This document shows positions 1-8,539 of a stretch of 64,000 nt of DNA, piece by piece. The position numbers were made by a program, and so were the translations under genes. Under the pieces are notes generated by a model, which was not told where the DNA came from, did not search any database, and saw only the letters and a program-made list of their open reading frames with translations. The stretch's first letter is position 1. Each line of letters opens with the position of its first letter. The DNA is from Nocardioides antri. GTDB taxonomy: Bacteria; Actinomycetota; Actinomycetes; Propionibacteriales; Nocardioidaceae. The stretch spans positions 682,001-746,000 of the forward strand of contig NZ_VUJW01000003.1 in assembly GCF_008373765.1 (NCBI RefSeq), written 5' to 3'.

Positions 1-939
1 GTCGACCAGCTCGAGGAACACCGGCTTCCACCGCGGGAGGTCGAACACCAGCGACGCGTGACCACCGGGTGAGTAGCGCACGATCGCGTGCGGGATCCGG
101 GCCGCGAGCTGCCGCTGCCGCTCGGTGGGGATCGCCCGGTCCCGGGCGGTGACCAGGACGCCGGTCGGCACGGCGACGTCACCGATCCACGCGGTCGCGT
201 CGAACTTGCCGAGCTCGGCCATCACCACGGGCAGCGACCAGAGGCTGGTCGACCGCAGCTCGGCCATGCACCAGGCCCGGAGGTCCGCGTCGGCTGCTGC
301 TTCCTCCCCGAGCGGCGGCAGGGCCGAGGCGTGCGTCTGCACCTTGTCGGCGGCGACCGAGAGCAGGCCTTCGTTGGCCATCCGCAGCATGAGGAAGAAG
401 ACCCGCTCGCCCAGGTGCCCCTGCCACCGGGCGGAGGTCGAGCAGAGGACCAGGCCGGCGACGCGGTCGGGGTGCCGGTGCCAGAGCACCTGCGCGCTCG
501 CGCCGCCCATCGAGTAGCCGACCACGATCGCCCGATCGATCCCGAGTGCGTCGAGCACGGCGACGGCGTCGTCGGCGCAGTCGTCGAGCGTGAACGTCTC
601 CGACAGGATCCCCCGTCCGTGCCAGCGCTGGTCGAACGTCACAACGCGGTAGCGCCGGCTCAGCTCGTCGAGCACCGAGAACCACGTGAGCGACCCGGTG
701 GTCGCTATGCCGTGCATGAGCAGCAGCACCGGCGCGTCCGGTGTCGGACCCGGCAGGTCCAGCACGTGCGTCGTCCCCCGGTCCGGCAGGTCGAGCGGGC
801 GCGCCGGCGGCGGCACGGGTACGTCGGGCGTCGCGCCGTCCGCAAGCCGGCGCAGCCCACGGACCAGCGCCTGCCCACCCACGCGCGCGGCGGTGCGACC
901 GGCCCGGGCTGAGTGCCGGCCGATGGTCTCGAACGTCAT
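1..939 (-). CDS. alpha/beta hydrolase, C-terminus cut by window edge
   Basis: Serine hydrolase of the alpha/beta fold, probably an esterase or lipase; substrate unknown. The 313 visible residues include the oxyanion-side HG (residues 76-77), the nucleophile elbow GYSMGG with Ser143, and a late GGH with His294, so the triad is essentially complete and only the last residues are missing. The ATG at 939 overlaps the stop of the upstream wax ester synthase as ATGA, which makes this the last visible gene of the five-gene lipid operon. With a WS/DGAT directly upstream it may release fatty acids from stored neutral lipid. That role is inferred from context. Confidence 0.85.
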   Translation of the reverse strand, partial: MTFETIGRHSARAGRTAARVGGQALVRGLRRLADGATPDVPVPPPARPLDLPDRGTTHVLDLPGPTPDAPVLLLMHGIATTGSLTWFSVLDELSRRYRVVTFDQRWHGRGILSETFTLDDCADDAVAVLDALGIDRAIVVGYSMGGASAQVLWHRHPDRVAGLVLCSTSARWQGHLGERVFFLMLRMANEGLLSVAADKVQTHASALPPLGEEAAADADLRAWCMAELRSTSLWSLPVVMAELGKFDATAWIGDVAVPTGVLVTARDRAIPTERQRQLAARIPHAIVRYSPGGHASLVFDLPRWKPVFLELVD

Positions 940-2411
940 GCAGACTCCTGGTCCTTGTTGGCGTCGTTGTCGCCAGCGACGGGCTCGGCCGCGGCGCCGG
1001 GCTCGGGCTTCCCGAGCAGCTCGGCCAGCGCCGGCCGCAGATACGACGCCAGCACCTCCACGTCCGGCAGCAGGTCCGGGCAGGCGAGCAGCGAGAAGTT
1101 CATCCGGTCGACGTACGACCAGACGGTGACGTTGAGGCCGATCCCCTCGACCAGCGGGCCGACGCTGAAGACGTCGGCGAGCTGGGCGCCGCCGATCTTC
1201 ACCCGCTCCCGCGGGCCGGGCACGTTCGAGACGATCGCCGAGAACGGCGCGTTGTGGAAGCGCGCCCCTCGGTGCCGGCTGTAGGCGCGGACCAGTGCCG
1301 AGACGGGCGCGGGCGGCGTGAACTGGGACCAGTCGGCGAGCGAGGTGCCGAGGTGCCGGTTCATCGCCTTGGCGTGGCGGGCGGTCTCGGAGATCACCCG
1401 CAGCCGTTCGACCGGGTCGTCGACGTCGGTGGCGAGCGTGGTGAACATGTTCGACACGTTGTTGCCGAACAGCCGCGGGTCGCTGTCGCGGGGGTCCATC
1501 GCCACCGGCACACCGGCGGTCAGCGAGGCCCGCGGGTGCTCGTCGTGGGCGTCGAGCCAGCGCCGGAGGGCCCCGGAGGTCACGGCGAGCACCACGTCGT
1601 TGAGGGTGAGGCCGGCGACCGAGTCGGCGTGGAGGCGGCGTACCTCCTTGAGGTCGGCGAGCGGCAGCGTGGCCGTGGCGAAGGTCCGACGCGCGGTCAG
1701 CGGGCCGTTGAACGAGGTCGGCGGGGCGTCCTTGATCGGCAGCGGCACCCCGCGGGACTCGCGGTGCCGGTAGCGCAGCATCCCGGTCAGCGCCCGGGCC
1801 GTGCGCGCCAGCAGGCCGGGGATCACCAGCAGCTGGAGGGCGGCGTCGCGCAGCGCCTCGAGGACCATCCGGCGCCGGGACGGCACCTCGTCGCCCTCCG
1901 CGGACTCCGAGAAGAATCCCGGTCGGAGCTCGGCGGAGCCGACGTCCATCACGTTGGCGAGCATCGCGTTGGCCGCGGCGCCGTCGGCCAGCGCGTGGTG
2001 GATCTTGCCGACGATCCCGACCCTGCCGTCGGCGAGGCCCTCGCAGAGGTGGATCTCCCACAGCGGCACGCTGCGGTCGAGGGGCGTGCTCGCAATCTCG
2101 CCGATCAGCCGCTCCAGGTCGCGCATCGAGCCGGTGCCGCCGACGTCGTGGCGGTGGAAGTGACGGTGCGGGTCGAGGCGGCGCTGCGTCACCAGGACCG
2201 GGTGGTTGAGCGCGAAGGGCACCGGCACGACCCGTCGCCGCAGCGCCGGCATCCGCCGCAGCCGGAACAGCATCGCCTTCACGAGGTTCTCGTAGGTCAT
2301 GTCCGGGGTGGGGTCGACGACCGCGATCTTCAGGGTGTGCATGTGCATCGCGGGCGTCTCGAGGTAGAGGAAGCCGGCGTCGGCTCCCCTCATCCGCGTC
2401 ACCGGGCTCAC
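936..2411 (-). CDS. wax ester synthase/diacylglycerol acyltransferase (WS/DGAT)
   Basis: Joins acyl-CoA to a long-chain alcohol or diacylglycerol to make wax esters or triacylglycerol at the membrane. The 491-residue protein carries the catalytic HHxxxDG motif (HHALADG, residues 138-144), a PLW motif just before it (VPLW near 116-119), and the C-terminal SNVPGP signature, all typical of the bacterial Tgs/AtfA family at normal length. The start is a GTG at 2411 that overlaps the stop of the upstream acyl-CoA ligase (GTGA). The ligase would supply its acyl-CoA substrate and the neighbouring acyltransferase could supply the acceptor. Which product is made cannot be told from sequence. Confidence 0.93.
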   Translation of the reverse strand: MSPVTRMRGADAGFLYLETPAMHMHTLKIAVVDPTPDMTYENLVKAMLFRLRRMPALRRRVVPVPFALNHPVLVTQRRLDPHRHFHRHDVGGTGSMRDLERLIGEIASTPLDRSVPLWEIHLCEGLADGRVGIVGKIHHALADGAAANAMLANVMDVGSAELRPGFFSESAEGDEVPSRRRMVLEALRDAALQLLVIPGLLARTARALTGMLRYRHRESRGVPLPIKDAPPTSFNGPLTARRTFATATLPLADLKEVRRLHADSVAGLTLNDVVLAVTSGALRRWLDAHDEHPRASLTAGVPVAMDPRDSDPRLFGNNVSNMFTTLATDVDDPVERLRVISETARHAKAMNRHLGTSLADWSQFTPPAPVSALVRAYSRHRGARFHNAPFSAIVSNVPGPRERVKIGGAQLADVFSVGPLVEGIGLNVTVWSYVDRMNFSLLACPDLLPDVEVLASYLRPALAELLGKPEPGAAAEPVAGDNDANKDQESA

Positions 2412-4054
2412 GACGACACCTCCGGTAGGTCGCGGGCGACCACCTTGCCCGACGCGTTGCGTGGCAGCTCGTCGATCAGCACGACGTCGCGCGGCACCTT
2501 GTAGCCGGCGAGCCGGGCCTTCACGTGGGCGCGCACGTCGTCCGGGCTGACGGCGTCGGGCTCCGTCGGTACGACGTACGCCGCCAGCCGTTGTCCGAAC
2601 GCCTCGTCGTCCACGCCGACGACGACGACCTCGCGGACGGCGGACAGCTCGCCGATGGCGCGCTCGACCTCGACCGGGTAGACGTTCTCGCCGCCCGACA
2701 CGATCATGTCGTCGTCGCGCCCGACCACGTAGAGGCGGCCGTCGGCGTCCATCCGGCCCACGTCGCCGGACACCATGAACCCGTCCAGGGACTCCTTCGT
2801 GTCGCCGGCGGTGTAGCCGTCGAACTCCGACGCCCCGCGCACGACGATCCGGCCGACCTCGCCGACCGGGACCTCCCGGCCCTCGTCGTCGACGAGCTTC
2901 ACGGTGGTTCCGGTGACGGGGCGCCCGGCGGTGTCGGAGGCGTGCCGCAGGTCGGCGGGCGACGCGACGCTGATCTGGCCGGCCTCGGTCGCGTTGTAGC
3001 TGTTGTAGACCTTGTCGCCGAAGCGGTCCATGAAGGCGGTGACCGCCTCGCCGCGCATCCGCGAGCCGCTCGCCGTCACGAACCGCACGCTGCTGAGCGG
3101 GTAGCGGTCGAGCACCTCGGCCGGGAGCTCCATGATGCGCTCGAGCATGACCGGCACCAGCGCGATGCCGGTGGCGCGGTGCTCGTCCGCGAGGGCGAGC
3201 GTCGCCTCCGGGTCGAACCTCCGGCGGAGCACGATCGTGCAGGCCATGGTCGCCGCGATGACGAGCTGGCCGAAGCCCCACGCGTGGAAGGTCGGCGCGG
3301 CAACGACGACCGTCTCCTCGCCATGCCACGGGATCCGCTCGAGCATCGCCGCCAGCTCCTGGGGCCCACCGCCGCTGCGGGACGCTCCCTTGGGCGTGCC
3401 GGTGGTGCCCGACGTGAGCAGCACGACGCGGCCGGGCCGGGCCGGCGGCGGTCGCTCACCGCGGTGCGCGGTGATGAGCTGCTCCGCGGTGACCTCGTCG
3501 CGGGTCGCGCTCTCGTCGTCGACCCAGCTGAGCACCTCGGTCAGGGCGGGGATCCGGCTCCGCGCGTCGGCGACCAGACCGGCGAACTCCTCGTCGTAGA
3601 CGATGAGGGTCGACTGCTCGCGCTCCAGCACCTCGGCGAGCTGCGGACCGGAGAACCCCGTGTTGAGCAGGAGCGCCGGTACGCCGAGCCGGCCGGCCGC
3701 CAGGAACGCGTCGACGAAGCCGCGGTGGTTGCGGCACAGGATGGCGACCGACGTGGGTGCGTCGCCCTGCGCGGCGAGCCCTACGGCAAGGGCGTCGGCG
3801 CGGTCCTGGATCTCCTGCCAGGTCAGCGAGCCGCGCTCGTCGACCAGGCCGGTGCCGTCCGGCCGCCGGTTGGCGGCGAGCGCGAAGCCCGTGGTGGCGT
3901 GCGGCCCGTAGGTGCGCAGGATCCGCGTCATCCCCACCAGCTTCCGCGGTCCCATCGGCGCGATCATTCGGCTGCGGAGCAGGTGACCGGTGGCCCACAG
4001 CTGCATGCGCAGCCCCTTCCCGGCAGTCATCCCGTCAGTCATCCCGGCACTCAT
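2408..4054 (-). CDS. long-chain fatty acid-CoA ligase (FadD family)
   Basis: ATP-dependent acyl-CoA or acyl-AMP synthetase of the ANL superfamily. The A3 motif LTSGTTGTPKG is at residues 213-223, followed by YNATEAGQ, the GRDDDMIVSGGENVYP hinge region and a C-terminal LPRNASGKV with the catalytic lysine. The start is the ATG at 4054, which overlaps the upstream acyltransferase stop (ATGA); two more in-frame ATGs follow at 4042 and 4030, so the true start could be up to eight residues later. The protein (548 aa) has normal family length. It sits between an acyltransferase and a WS/DGAT, so activation of fatty acids for storage is the likely job. Confidence 0.92.
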   Translation of the reverse strand: MSAGMTDGMTAGKGLRMQLWATGHLLRSRMIAPMGPRKLVGMTRILRTYGPHATTGFALAANRRPDGTGLVDERGSLTWQEIQDRADALAVGLAAQGDAPTSVAILCRNHRGFVDAFLAAGRLGVPALLLNTGFSGPQLAEVLEREQSTLIVYDEEFAGLVADARSRIPALTEVLSWVDDESATRDEVTAEQLITAHRGERPPPARPGRVVLLTSGTTGTPKGASRSGGGPQELAAMLERIPWHGEETVVVAAPTFHAWGFGQLVIAATMACTIVLRRRFDPEATLALADEHRATGIALVPVMLERIMELPAEVLDRYPLSSVRFVTASGSRMRGEAVTAFMDRFGDKVYNSYNATEAGQISVASPADLRHASDTAGRPVTGTTVKLVDDEGREVPVGEVGRIVVRGASEFDGYTAGDTKESLDGFMVSGDVGRMDADGRLYVVGRDDDMIVSGGENVYPVEVERAIGELSAVREVVVVGVDDEAFGQRLAAYVVPTEPDAVSPDDVRAHVKARLAGYKVPRDVVLIDELPRNASGKVVARDLPEVSS

Positions 4055-4842
4055 CCCAGCACCGGGAACTTTCGCTCGCGGGCCAGCTGGTCCAGCGCCT
4101 CCTGCATCCGCGCGCGGACCACCTCGTCGACCTCGGCGATGTCGGGATCGGGACCGAACTCGACTTCGATGTCGATCGGGTCGAGCACCTGGGTGACGAT
4201 CTTGGTCGGCAGCGGCACGTTGAGCGCACCGGCCGGCATCAGGCCGAACGGGAAGCCGAACGACAGCGGCATCAGGTCGGACCGCATCAGCTTCCGCAGG
4301 GGCGACAGCCGCCCGAGCCACTCCCCGCGGGTGAGGTGGAACTGCGCCTCCTGACCACCGATCGACACGACGGGGACGATCGGGACACCGGTCTCCAGTG
4401 CGGTCCGCACGTAGCCCGTGCGCCCGGCGAAGTCGATCACGTTGGCCTTGAGCGTCGGCCGGAACGTGTCGTAGTCACCACCGGGGAACACGATGGTGAC
4501 GGCGCCCGAGGCCAGCACCTCCTTGGCGCTCGCCCGGTCCGCCGGCACGAAGCCGAACTTCCGGAAGAAGGGCCCGCCCGCGCCGGTGAAGAGCATGTCG
4601 TGCGCCAGGCAGTAGAGCGGGCGGTCGGCGCCGAAGGTGTCGGCGAACGCCACGGCGATGATCGGCACGTCCATCGCCATCAGTCCGCCCGAGTGGTTGC
4701 CGACCATGAGCGCGCCGCCGGCCGGGACCCGGTCCATGTCGCGCACCTCGGACCGGAAGTAGCCCTTCATCGCGATCTTCAGCAGCGGGAGCACCGTGGC
4801 GATGTAGGCCGGGTCGCGCTGCGCGAGGAGCTCGTCGCTCAT
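4051..4842 (-). CDS. LPLAT/MGAT-like acyltransferase
   Basis: Membrane-associated glycerolipid acyltransferase related to the lysophospholipid acyltransferase (PlsC-like) superfamily. It has GNHSGG at residues 48-53 with Asp58, and FPGGDYD at 119-125, the pattern of the monoacylglycerol/diacylglycerol acyltransferase-like branch rather than the classical NHx4D motif of PlsC. Length is 263 aa. The start ATG at 4842 overlaps the upstream hydrolase stop (ATGA), and its own stop overlaps the ligase start. It probably makes the diacyl acceptor used by the WS/DGAT two genes downstream. The exact acceptor is not visible. Confidence 0.87.
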   Translation of the reverse strand: MSDELLAQRDPAYIATVLPLLKIAMKGYFRSEVRDMDRVPAGGALMVGNHSGGLMAMDVPIIAVAFADTFGADRPLYCLAHDMLFTGAGGPFFRKFGFVPADRASAKEVLASGAVTIVFPGGDYDTFRPTLKANVIDFAGRTGYVRTALETGVPIVPVVSIGGQEAQFHLTRGEWLGRLSPLRKLMRSDLMPLSFGFPFGLMPAGALNVPLPTKIVTQVLDPIDIEVEFGPDPDIAEVDEVVRARMQEALDQLARERKFPVLG

Positions 4843-5648
4843 GCCCCGGCCCACTTCCTGAGGAGCGCCGCGCGCCAGGAGAACTCCTGCCAGCTCTCGG
4901 GGTCCTGGCACAGCCGGTCGACCACCACGTCGAGGACGAGCGGGTTGGCCACCATGCCGACGTGGCTGCTGGGGACCACGACGTTCTCGGCCGCGGGGTG
5001 GTCCGCCACGTCGACGGCACAGCCGCGCCACGGCACGATGCCGTCGGTCTTCGAGTAGACCGCCGTGCACGGCACCGGCAACGGGCCGCGCAGCAGCTCG
5101 ATCATCGGGCGGGCGCGTTCCGAGAGCCCGTGCCGGCGGCGGGAGCGCTCGAACATCGCGGTCGCCCGCGTCCGCTCGCCGTCGGCCCGCCACGGGGAGC
5201 CGAGGCACACGATCTGGCGGACGTCGCCCGGGTAGGTGTGCGCCAGCCAGCGGGCGAGGACGCCGCCGAAGCTCCAGCCCACGACGCTGACCGGCTCGTC
5301 GTACTTCTTGCGGATCTCCTCGAACCGCGCCGCCAGGCCGTCGATCAGGGTGTCGGTGAGCCCGATGTTCGGGCCCTGGCCCCACCCGTGCACGCGGAAG
5401 TCGTGCCGCCGGAGGTGGCCGCGGAGGCGGCCGGTCATGCCGTCGGTCGCCCGGAAGCCGGGGATCACCAGCACCGGGCGGCCGTCCCCGCTGGGCCGCC
5501 GCGGCGCCACCAGGTCGACCGCGTGGGAGGCCGCGAGCTCGCCGGCGAGGCGCGGGAGCTCGAGGAGCAACAGGGCGCGGGAAGGGCCGGAACCGGCCAC
5601 GCGAGCACCCGCGCCGTCAGCACTCTTCTCGGCTTCGAAGTCGTACAC
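4839..5648 (-). CDS. alpha/beta hydrolase (lipase-like), first gene of lipid operon
   Basis: Alpha/beta hydrolase with nucleophile elbow GWSFGG (Ser126) and a late SSH motif that fits the catalytic histidine. I place the start at GTG 5648 because GGGAG lies six bases upstream; longer readings through the KstR-like box at 5666-5679 would put coding sequence over the promoter and are unlikely. This gives 269 aa. It leads a run of five genes joined by 4-nt overlaps (hydrolase, acyltransferase, ligase, WS/DGAT, hydrolase). Substrate is not recognisable. The residues VIPGFRATDG and a later GSPWRADG resemble poly- or lipid-esterase-type hydrolases of actinobacteria. Confidence 0.85.
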   Translation of the reverse strand: MYDFEAEKSADGAGARVAGSGPSRALLLLELPRLAGELAASHAVDLVAPRRPSGDGRPVLVIPGFRATDGMTGRLRGHLRRHDFRVHGWGQGPNIGLTDTLIDGLAARFEEIRKKYDEPVSVVGWSFGGVLARWLAHTYPGDVRQIVCLGSPWRADGERTRATAMFERSRRRHGLSERARPMIELLRGPLPVPCTAVYSKTDGIVPWRGCAVDVADHPAAENVVVPSSHVGMVANPLVLDVVVDRLCQDPESWQEFSWRAALLRKWAGA

Positions 5649-5665
5649 CGGGTCTCCCGCACGTC

Positions 5666-5679
5666 TAGAACACGTTCTA
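5666..5679. promoter_or_regulatory. KstR-like operator upstream of the lipid operon
   Basis: TAGAACACGTTCTA fits the published KstR consensus TnnAACnnGTTnnA at every fixed position, and its 6-bp arms are perfectly complementary. It lies 17 bp upstream of the first gene of the lipid operon and touches a TAGACG sequence that could be its -10 box. KstR represses steroid catabolism genes in mycobacteria and rhodococci. No kstR gene is in the window, so control by KstR itself is inference. Confidence 0.7.
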
Positions 5680-5839
5680 TTTTCCCTTCGAGTATGCGTC
5701 CCCGGCCGCCCTCGCGCCAACCCTTGGGGCCTGTGACCTCGGTCCCGACCCGGGAATGTAAGGACAATCACGGGCCAGGACACCGATCCGTAACCGCCGG
5801 TTCGTTGAAACGGGGATTTCGGTGGGCACTCTTGGGGAC

Positions 5840-6004
5840 ATGGACGACACGAACTCCTCCGAGGCCCGCAGCCTCGAGCGCCGCGCCACTCTCCGCTCCC
5901 GCCACGCCCAGGGCATCACCCGGCTGATGGCGCAGCGCGCCGACCTGCGCGGCGTCCACGCTCTCGCCGACTTCGTCGACGACGCGGTGCGCTGGACCGT
6001 GTGA
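5840..6004 (+). CDS. small hypothetical protein (54 aa)
   Basis: I do not recognise this gene. It encodes a 54-residue, charged, soluble-looking peptide rich in Arg and Asp. Nearly all of its codons end in G or C, as in the confirmed genes, which supports real coding. The start is ATG 5840 with a GGGGA stretch directly before it; a GTG at 5822 would add six residues. It stands alone in the gap between the lipid operon and the VapB-like gene and has no partner that hints at function. Confidence 0.6.
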   Translation: MDDTNSSEARSLERRATLRSRHAQGITRLMAQRADLRGVHALADFVDDAVRWTV

Positions 6005-6048
6005 GCCGCTCGAGCGGCGGCTCCGCGCGCCCGACGTCCTCTAGGTCG

Positions 6049-6066
6049 CTAGGAGGTCCCTCCTAG
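6049..6066. promoter_or_regulatory. perfect 18-bp palindrome overlapping a promoter
   Basis: CTAGGAGG, two bases, CCTCCTAG: 8-bp arms with no mismatch. It overlaps the presumed -10 box TAGACT (6064-6069) of the next gene, the position expected of a repressor site. Read as RNA it would also form a short stem but has no T-run, so a terminator for the small gene before it is less likely. Confidence 0.5.
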
Positions 6067-6069
6067 ACT
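6064..6069 (+). promoter_or_regulatory. -10 box TAGACT for a leaderless GTG start
   Basis: TAGACT ends eight bases before the GTG at 6078, so transcription would begin at or next to the start codon. No Shine-Dalgarno is placed correctly for 6078: the GGAGG inside the palindrome is 22 bases away. Confidence 0.5.
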
Positions 6070-6077
6070 CGGCCCCC

Positions 6078-6374
6078 GTGATCTTCAAGCGCGTCGGGAG
6101 CGACCGTCCGTACCCCGACCACGGGTTGGGCACCAAGGAGTGGGCGTCCGTGCCGCCGCGCCAGGTGCGGCTCGACGAGCTGGTCACGACCAAGGACACG
6201 CTGCAGCTCGCGGCCCTGCTCGACGAGGACTCGACGTTCTTCGGCGACCTCTTCGCCCACGTCGTGCTGTGGCGCGGTGACCTCTACCTCGAGGACGGCC
6301 TCCACCGCGCGCTGCGCGCGGCGCTCCAGCAACGGAGCGTCCTGCACGCGCGGGTCGTCCGGGTGGAAGACTGA
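6078..6374 (+). CDS. small conserved actinobacterial protein, VapB-antitoxin-like
   Basis: This 98-residue protein belongs to a family that is conserved in actinobacteria next to LytR C-terminal-domain genes and is often labelled as a VapB-type antitoxin. The typical family phrases RQVRLDELVTTK and LYLEDGLHRALRAALQQR are present. No VapC/PIN toxin lies beside it, so the antitoxin label should be treated as a family name, not as a function. The start is GTG 6078, probably leaderless. It ends five bases before the next gene, so the two are likely cotranscribed. Confidence 0.75.
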   Translation: MIFKRVGSDRPYPDHGLGTKEWASVPPRQVRLDELVTTKDTLQLAALLDEDSTFFGDLFAHVVLWRGDLYLEDGLHRALRAALQQRSVLHARVVRVED

Positions 6375-6379
6375 GCCAC

Positions 6380-6892
6380 GTGGATGGCAAGGCACGTACC
6401 CGGTCGGCAGTGACCCTGACCGTGCTCGCGGTCCTCTTCGTCATCGGGGTCGCCTGGGCATGGTCGACGGTCACCGAGCCGTTCCCGGAGCCCGAGGAGC
6501 AGCCGGCGTGCGTGGAGTCCTCGTTCGCCGCCGGGGACCGGATCACGCCCGGCAACGTGCTCGTGAACGTCCTCAACGCCAGCAAGACCGAGGGTCTCGC
6601 GGGCGAGACGATGGACGCGCTCGTCCGGAAGGGCTTCGCCGAGGGCACGGAGGGCAACACCGCCGCGTCGACGACCGACCGCGGCGTGGTCATCTGGACG
6701 ACCGACCCCGACGGGCCCGCTGCGGCCCTGCTGAAGTCCTACTTCGGCCCCGGGACCGAGATCGTCGAGCAGGCGACCGCGGAGCCGGGGATCACCGTCG
6801 TCGTCGGCGAGGGATTCCCAGGCGTCAAGGACGGCAAGAAGGGCGTCAAGGCCAAGGACGACAGCTCCGTGTGCAGCCCGCCGGCGGTGTGA
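6380..6892 (+). CDS. membrane-anchored LytR C-terminal-domain protein
   Basis: Single-pass membrane protein: residues 1-10 are basic, about 11-29 form one transmembrane helix, and residues 55-160 form an extracellular LytR_C domain (NVLVNVLNASKTEGLA, later GVVIWTTDP and VVGEGF). It lacks the LytR-CpsA-Psr catalytic domain, so it is not itself a wall-teichoic-acid ligase; a wall-associated binding role is the usual guess. The start is GTG 6380, five bases after the preceding gene. It ends 21 bases before the convergent antiporter gene. Confidence 0.8.
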   Translation: MDGKARTRSAVTLTVLAVLFVIGVAWAWSTVTEPFPEPEEQPACVESSFAAGDRITPGNVLVNVLNASKTEGLAGETMDALVRKGFAEGTEGNTAASTTDRGVVIWTTDPDGPAAALLKSYFGPGTEIVEQATAEPGITVVVGEGFPGVKDGKKGVKAKDDSSVCSPPAV

Positions 6893-6913
6893 GCGAAGGC
6901 GTGCGCCGGGCCC

Positions 6914-8434
6914 TCACTCGCTGCGGGGCTCACCGGCCGGGTCGGCACCGAGCCACTGCGCCAGCCGGCCGCCCGCGCTGACCTGCCGGAGCCTCCGCTC
7001 GGTCGCCTCCCGCAGCTTGCGCGGGGTCACGACCAGCAGCTCGTCGCCCTGCCGGAGCACCGTGCGTCGCTCCGGGACCAGCGCCTGGCCCTCGCGCACG
7101 ATCAGTGCGACCGATGCACCGGGCGGCAGCCGCAGCTCGCCGATCTCGACGCCGTGCAAGCGGGAGCGGGGGCTGATCGCGACCTGGAGCATGTCGGCGG
7201 CGACGCGGTCGAGCGGTGCCGCCTCGAGCTCGATGTCCCGCGGCTCCGACCGCCTCGCCACCCGCAGCACCTTCGCGACCCAGGGCAGGGTGGGGCCGGT
7301 CAGCACCGTGTCGATGACGACGAGCACGAAGACGATGTCGAAGAGCAGGTCGGCCTGGTCGACATCCTCCGCCAGCGGGATGGTCGCCAGCACGATCGGC
7401 ACCGCGCCGCGGAGGCCGGCCCACGACAGGAACGCGAGCTCGGGCAGCGACATCCGCTTCACGACCGAGCTCATCAGCACCGACAGCGGCCGCGCGATGA
7501 CGGTCAGGATGAAGCCGGCTCCGATCGCCATCGCCAAGGTCTCCCAGGTGATCCGGGACGGCGACAGCAGCAGGCCGAGCATAACGAACAGCCCGATCTG
7601 GGCGAGCCAGGCGAGACCCTCGGAGAACGACCGCGTCACCGACCGGTGCGGGAGGTCGGTGTTGCCGAGGACGAGCGCGGCGACGTAGACCGCGGCGAAG
7701 CCGCTGGCATGGACGGCGGCCGCGGCGCCGTACCCCAGCAGCGCCAGGCAGAGCACGGCGATCGGGTAGAGGCCGGACGCCGGCAGGGCCGCGCGGCGCA
7801 TGATCCACGCCCCGCCGAAGCCGGCGGCCAGGCCGATGAGCACACCGGCCGCGAGCTCGAACACGATGATCCCGGCCAGCACGAGCGGGCCGTGGTCCGC
7901 CGCGGCGCCGGTCGAGATCAGGACGACGAGCACGACCGTCGGCGCGTCGTTGAAGCCCGACTCCGCCTCGAGGGCGCCGGTGATCCTCCGCGGCAGCGGG
8001 ACCACCCGGATCACGGAGAAGACGGCAGCCGCGTCGGTCGGGGAGGTGACCGCACCGAGCAGCACCGCCAGCTCCCACGGCATCCCGAGCACGTAGTGGG
8101 CGGCGATCGCCACCACCGCGACCGACACCGTCACGCCGATGGTGGCGAGCGCGAACCCCAGCTTCACCGAGCTGCGGGTCTCCCGCCAGTTCGTCGTCAG
8201 GCCACCCTCGGTCAGGATGATCGCCAGCGCGCCGAAGCCGATGGCGTGCGCCAGCTCGGCGTTCTCGAAGCCGATGCCGATCACCGACTCGCCGAGCAGG
8301 ACGCCGATCAGGAGGTAGACGAGCAGGCTGGGCAGGCCGGCGCGCGAGGAGATGCGCACCGCCAGGACCGCGAACAGGGTGACGGCCGAACCCACCAGCA
8401 AGAAGGTGTCGAGCTGGTCGACGTCGAAGGTCAT
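6914..8434 (-). CDS. potassium/proton antiporter (CPA1, NhaP2/CvrA-like) with RCK_C domain
   Basis: Integral membrane cation/proton exchanger. About 12 hydrophobic helices cover residues 10-395, including the conserved VTSPTDAAAVFSV and ALEAESGFNDAPTV segments of the CPA1 family, where the Asp residues carry the ion exchange. Residues about 400-480 form a cytosolic TrkA_C/RCK_C regulatory domain, the reason to prefer the NhaP2-like potassium/proton group over a plain Na+/H+ exchanger. Length (506 aa) is normal. It is divergent from the KstD-like gene across a 105-bp gap and appears to be a single-gene unit. Confidence 0.9.
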   Translation of the reverse strand: MTFDVDQLDTFLLVGSAVTLFAVLAVRISSRAGLPSLLVYLLIGVLLGESVIGIGFENAELAHAIGFGALAIILTEGGLTTNWRETRSSVKLGFALATIGVTVSVAVVAIAAHYVLGMPWELAVLLGAVTSPTDAAAVFSVIRVVPLPRRITGALEAESGFNDAPTVVLVVLISTGAAADHGPLVLAGIIVFELAAGVLIGLAAGFGGAWIMRRAALPASGLYPIAVLCLALLGYGAAAAVHASGFAAVYVAALVLGNTDLPHRSVTRSFSEGLAWLAQIGLFVMLGLLLSPSRITWETLAMAIGAGFILTVIARPLSVLMSSVVKRMSLPELAFLSWAGLRGAVPIVLATIPLAEDVDQADLLFDIVFVLVVIDTVLTGPTLPWVAKVLRVARRSEPRDIELEAAPLDRVAADMLQVAISPRSRLHGVEIGELRLPPGASVALIVREGQALVPERRTVLRQGDELLVVTPRKLREATERRLRQVSAGGRLAQWLGADPAGEPRSE

Positions 8435-8515
8435 GTCACCTCGGCTGGCGGTGGAGTCGGGGCGCGGGTCCGCAGTCTATCGGTCCGTTGCCGCGGGCCT
8501 TGGGTCGCCCGAAAC

Positions 8516-8529
8516 TGAAACGTGTTCTA
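8516..8529. promoter_or_regulatory. KstR-like operator overlapping the -10 box of the KstD-like gene
   Basis: TGAAACGTGTTCTA fits TnnAACnnGTTnnA at all fixed positions. Its last two bases are the first two of TACATT (8528-8533), a -10 box ending six bases before the ATG at 8540. A bound repressor would therefore block RNA polymerase directly, and the mRNA would be leaderless. Confidence 0.7.
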
Positions 8530-8539
8530 CATTTGTGCC

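Noticed and set aside
741-2504. 587-codon plus-strand open frame opposite the WS/DGAT gene
   Set aside because: No motifs, while the minus-strand product has HHxxxDG and family length.
6078-6374. Functional toxin-antitoxin module
   Set aside because: The VapB-like name suggests it, but no PIN-domain or other toxin gene is adjacent; the next gene is a membrane LytR_C protein.
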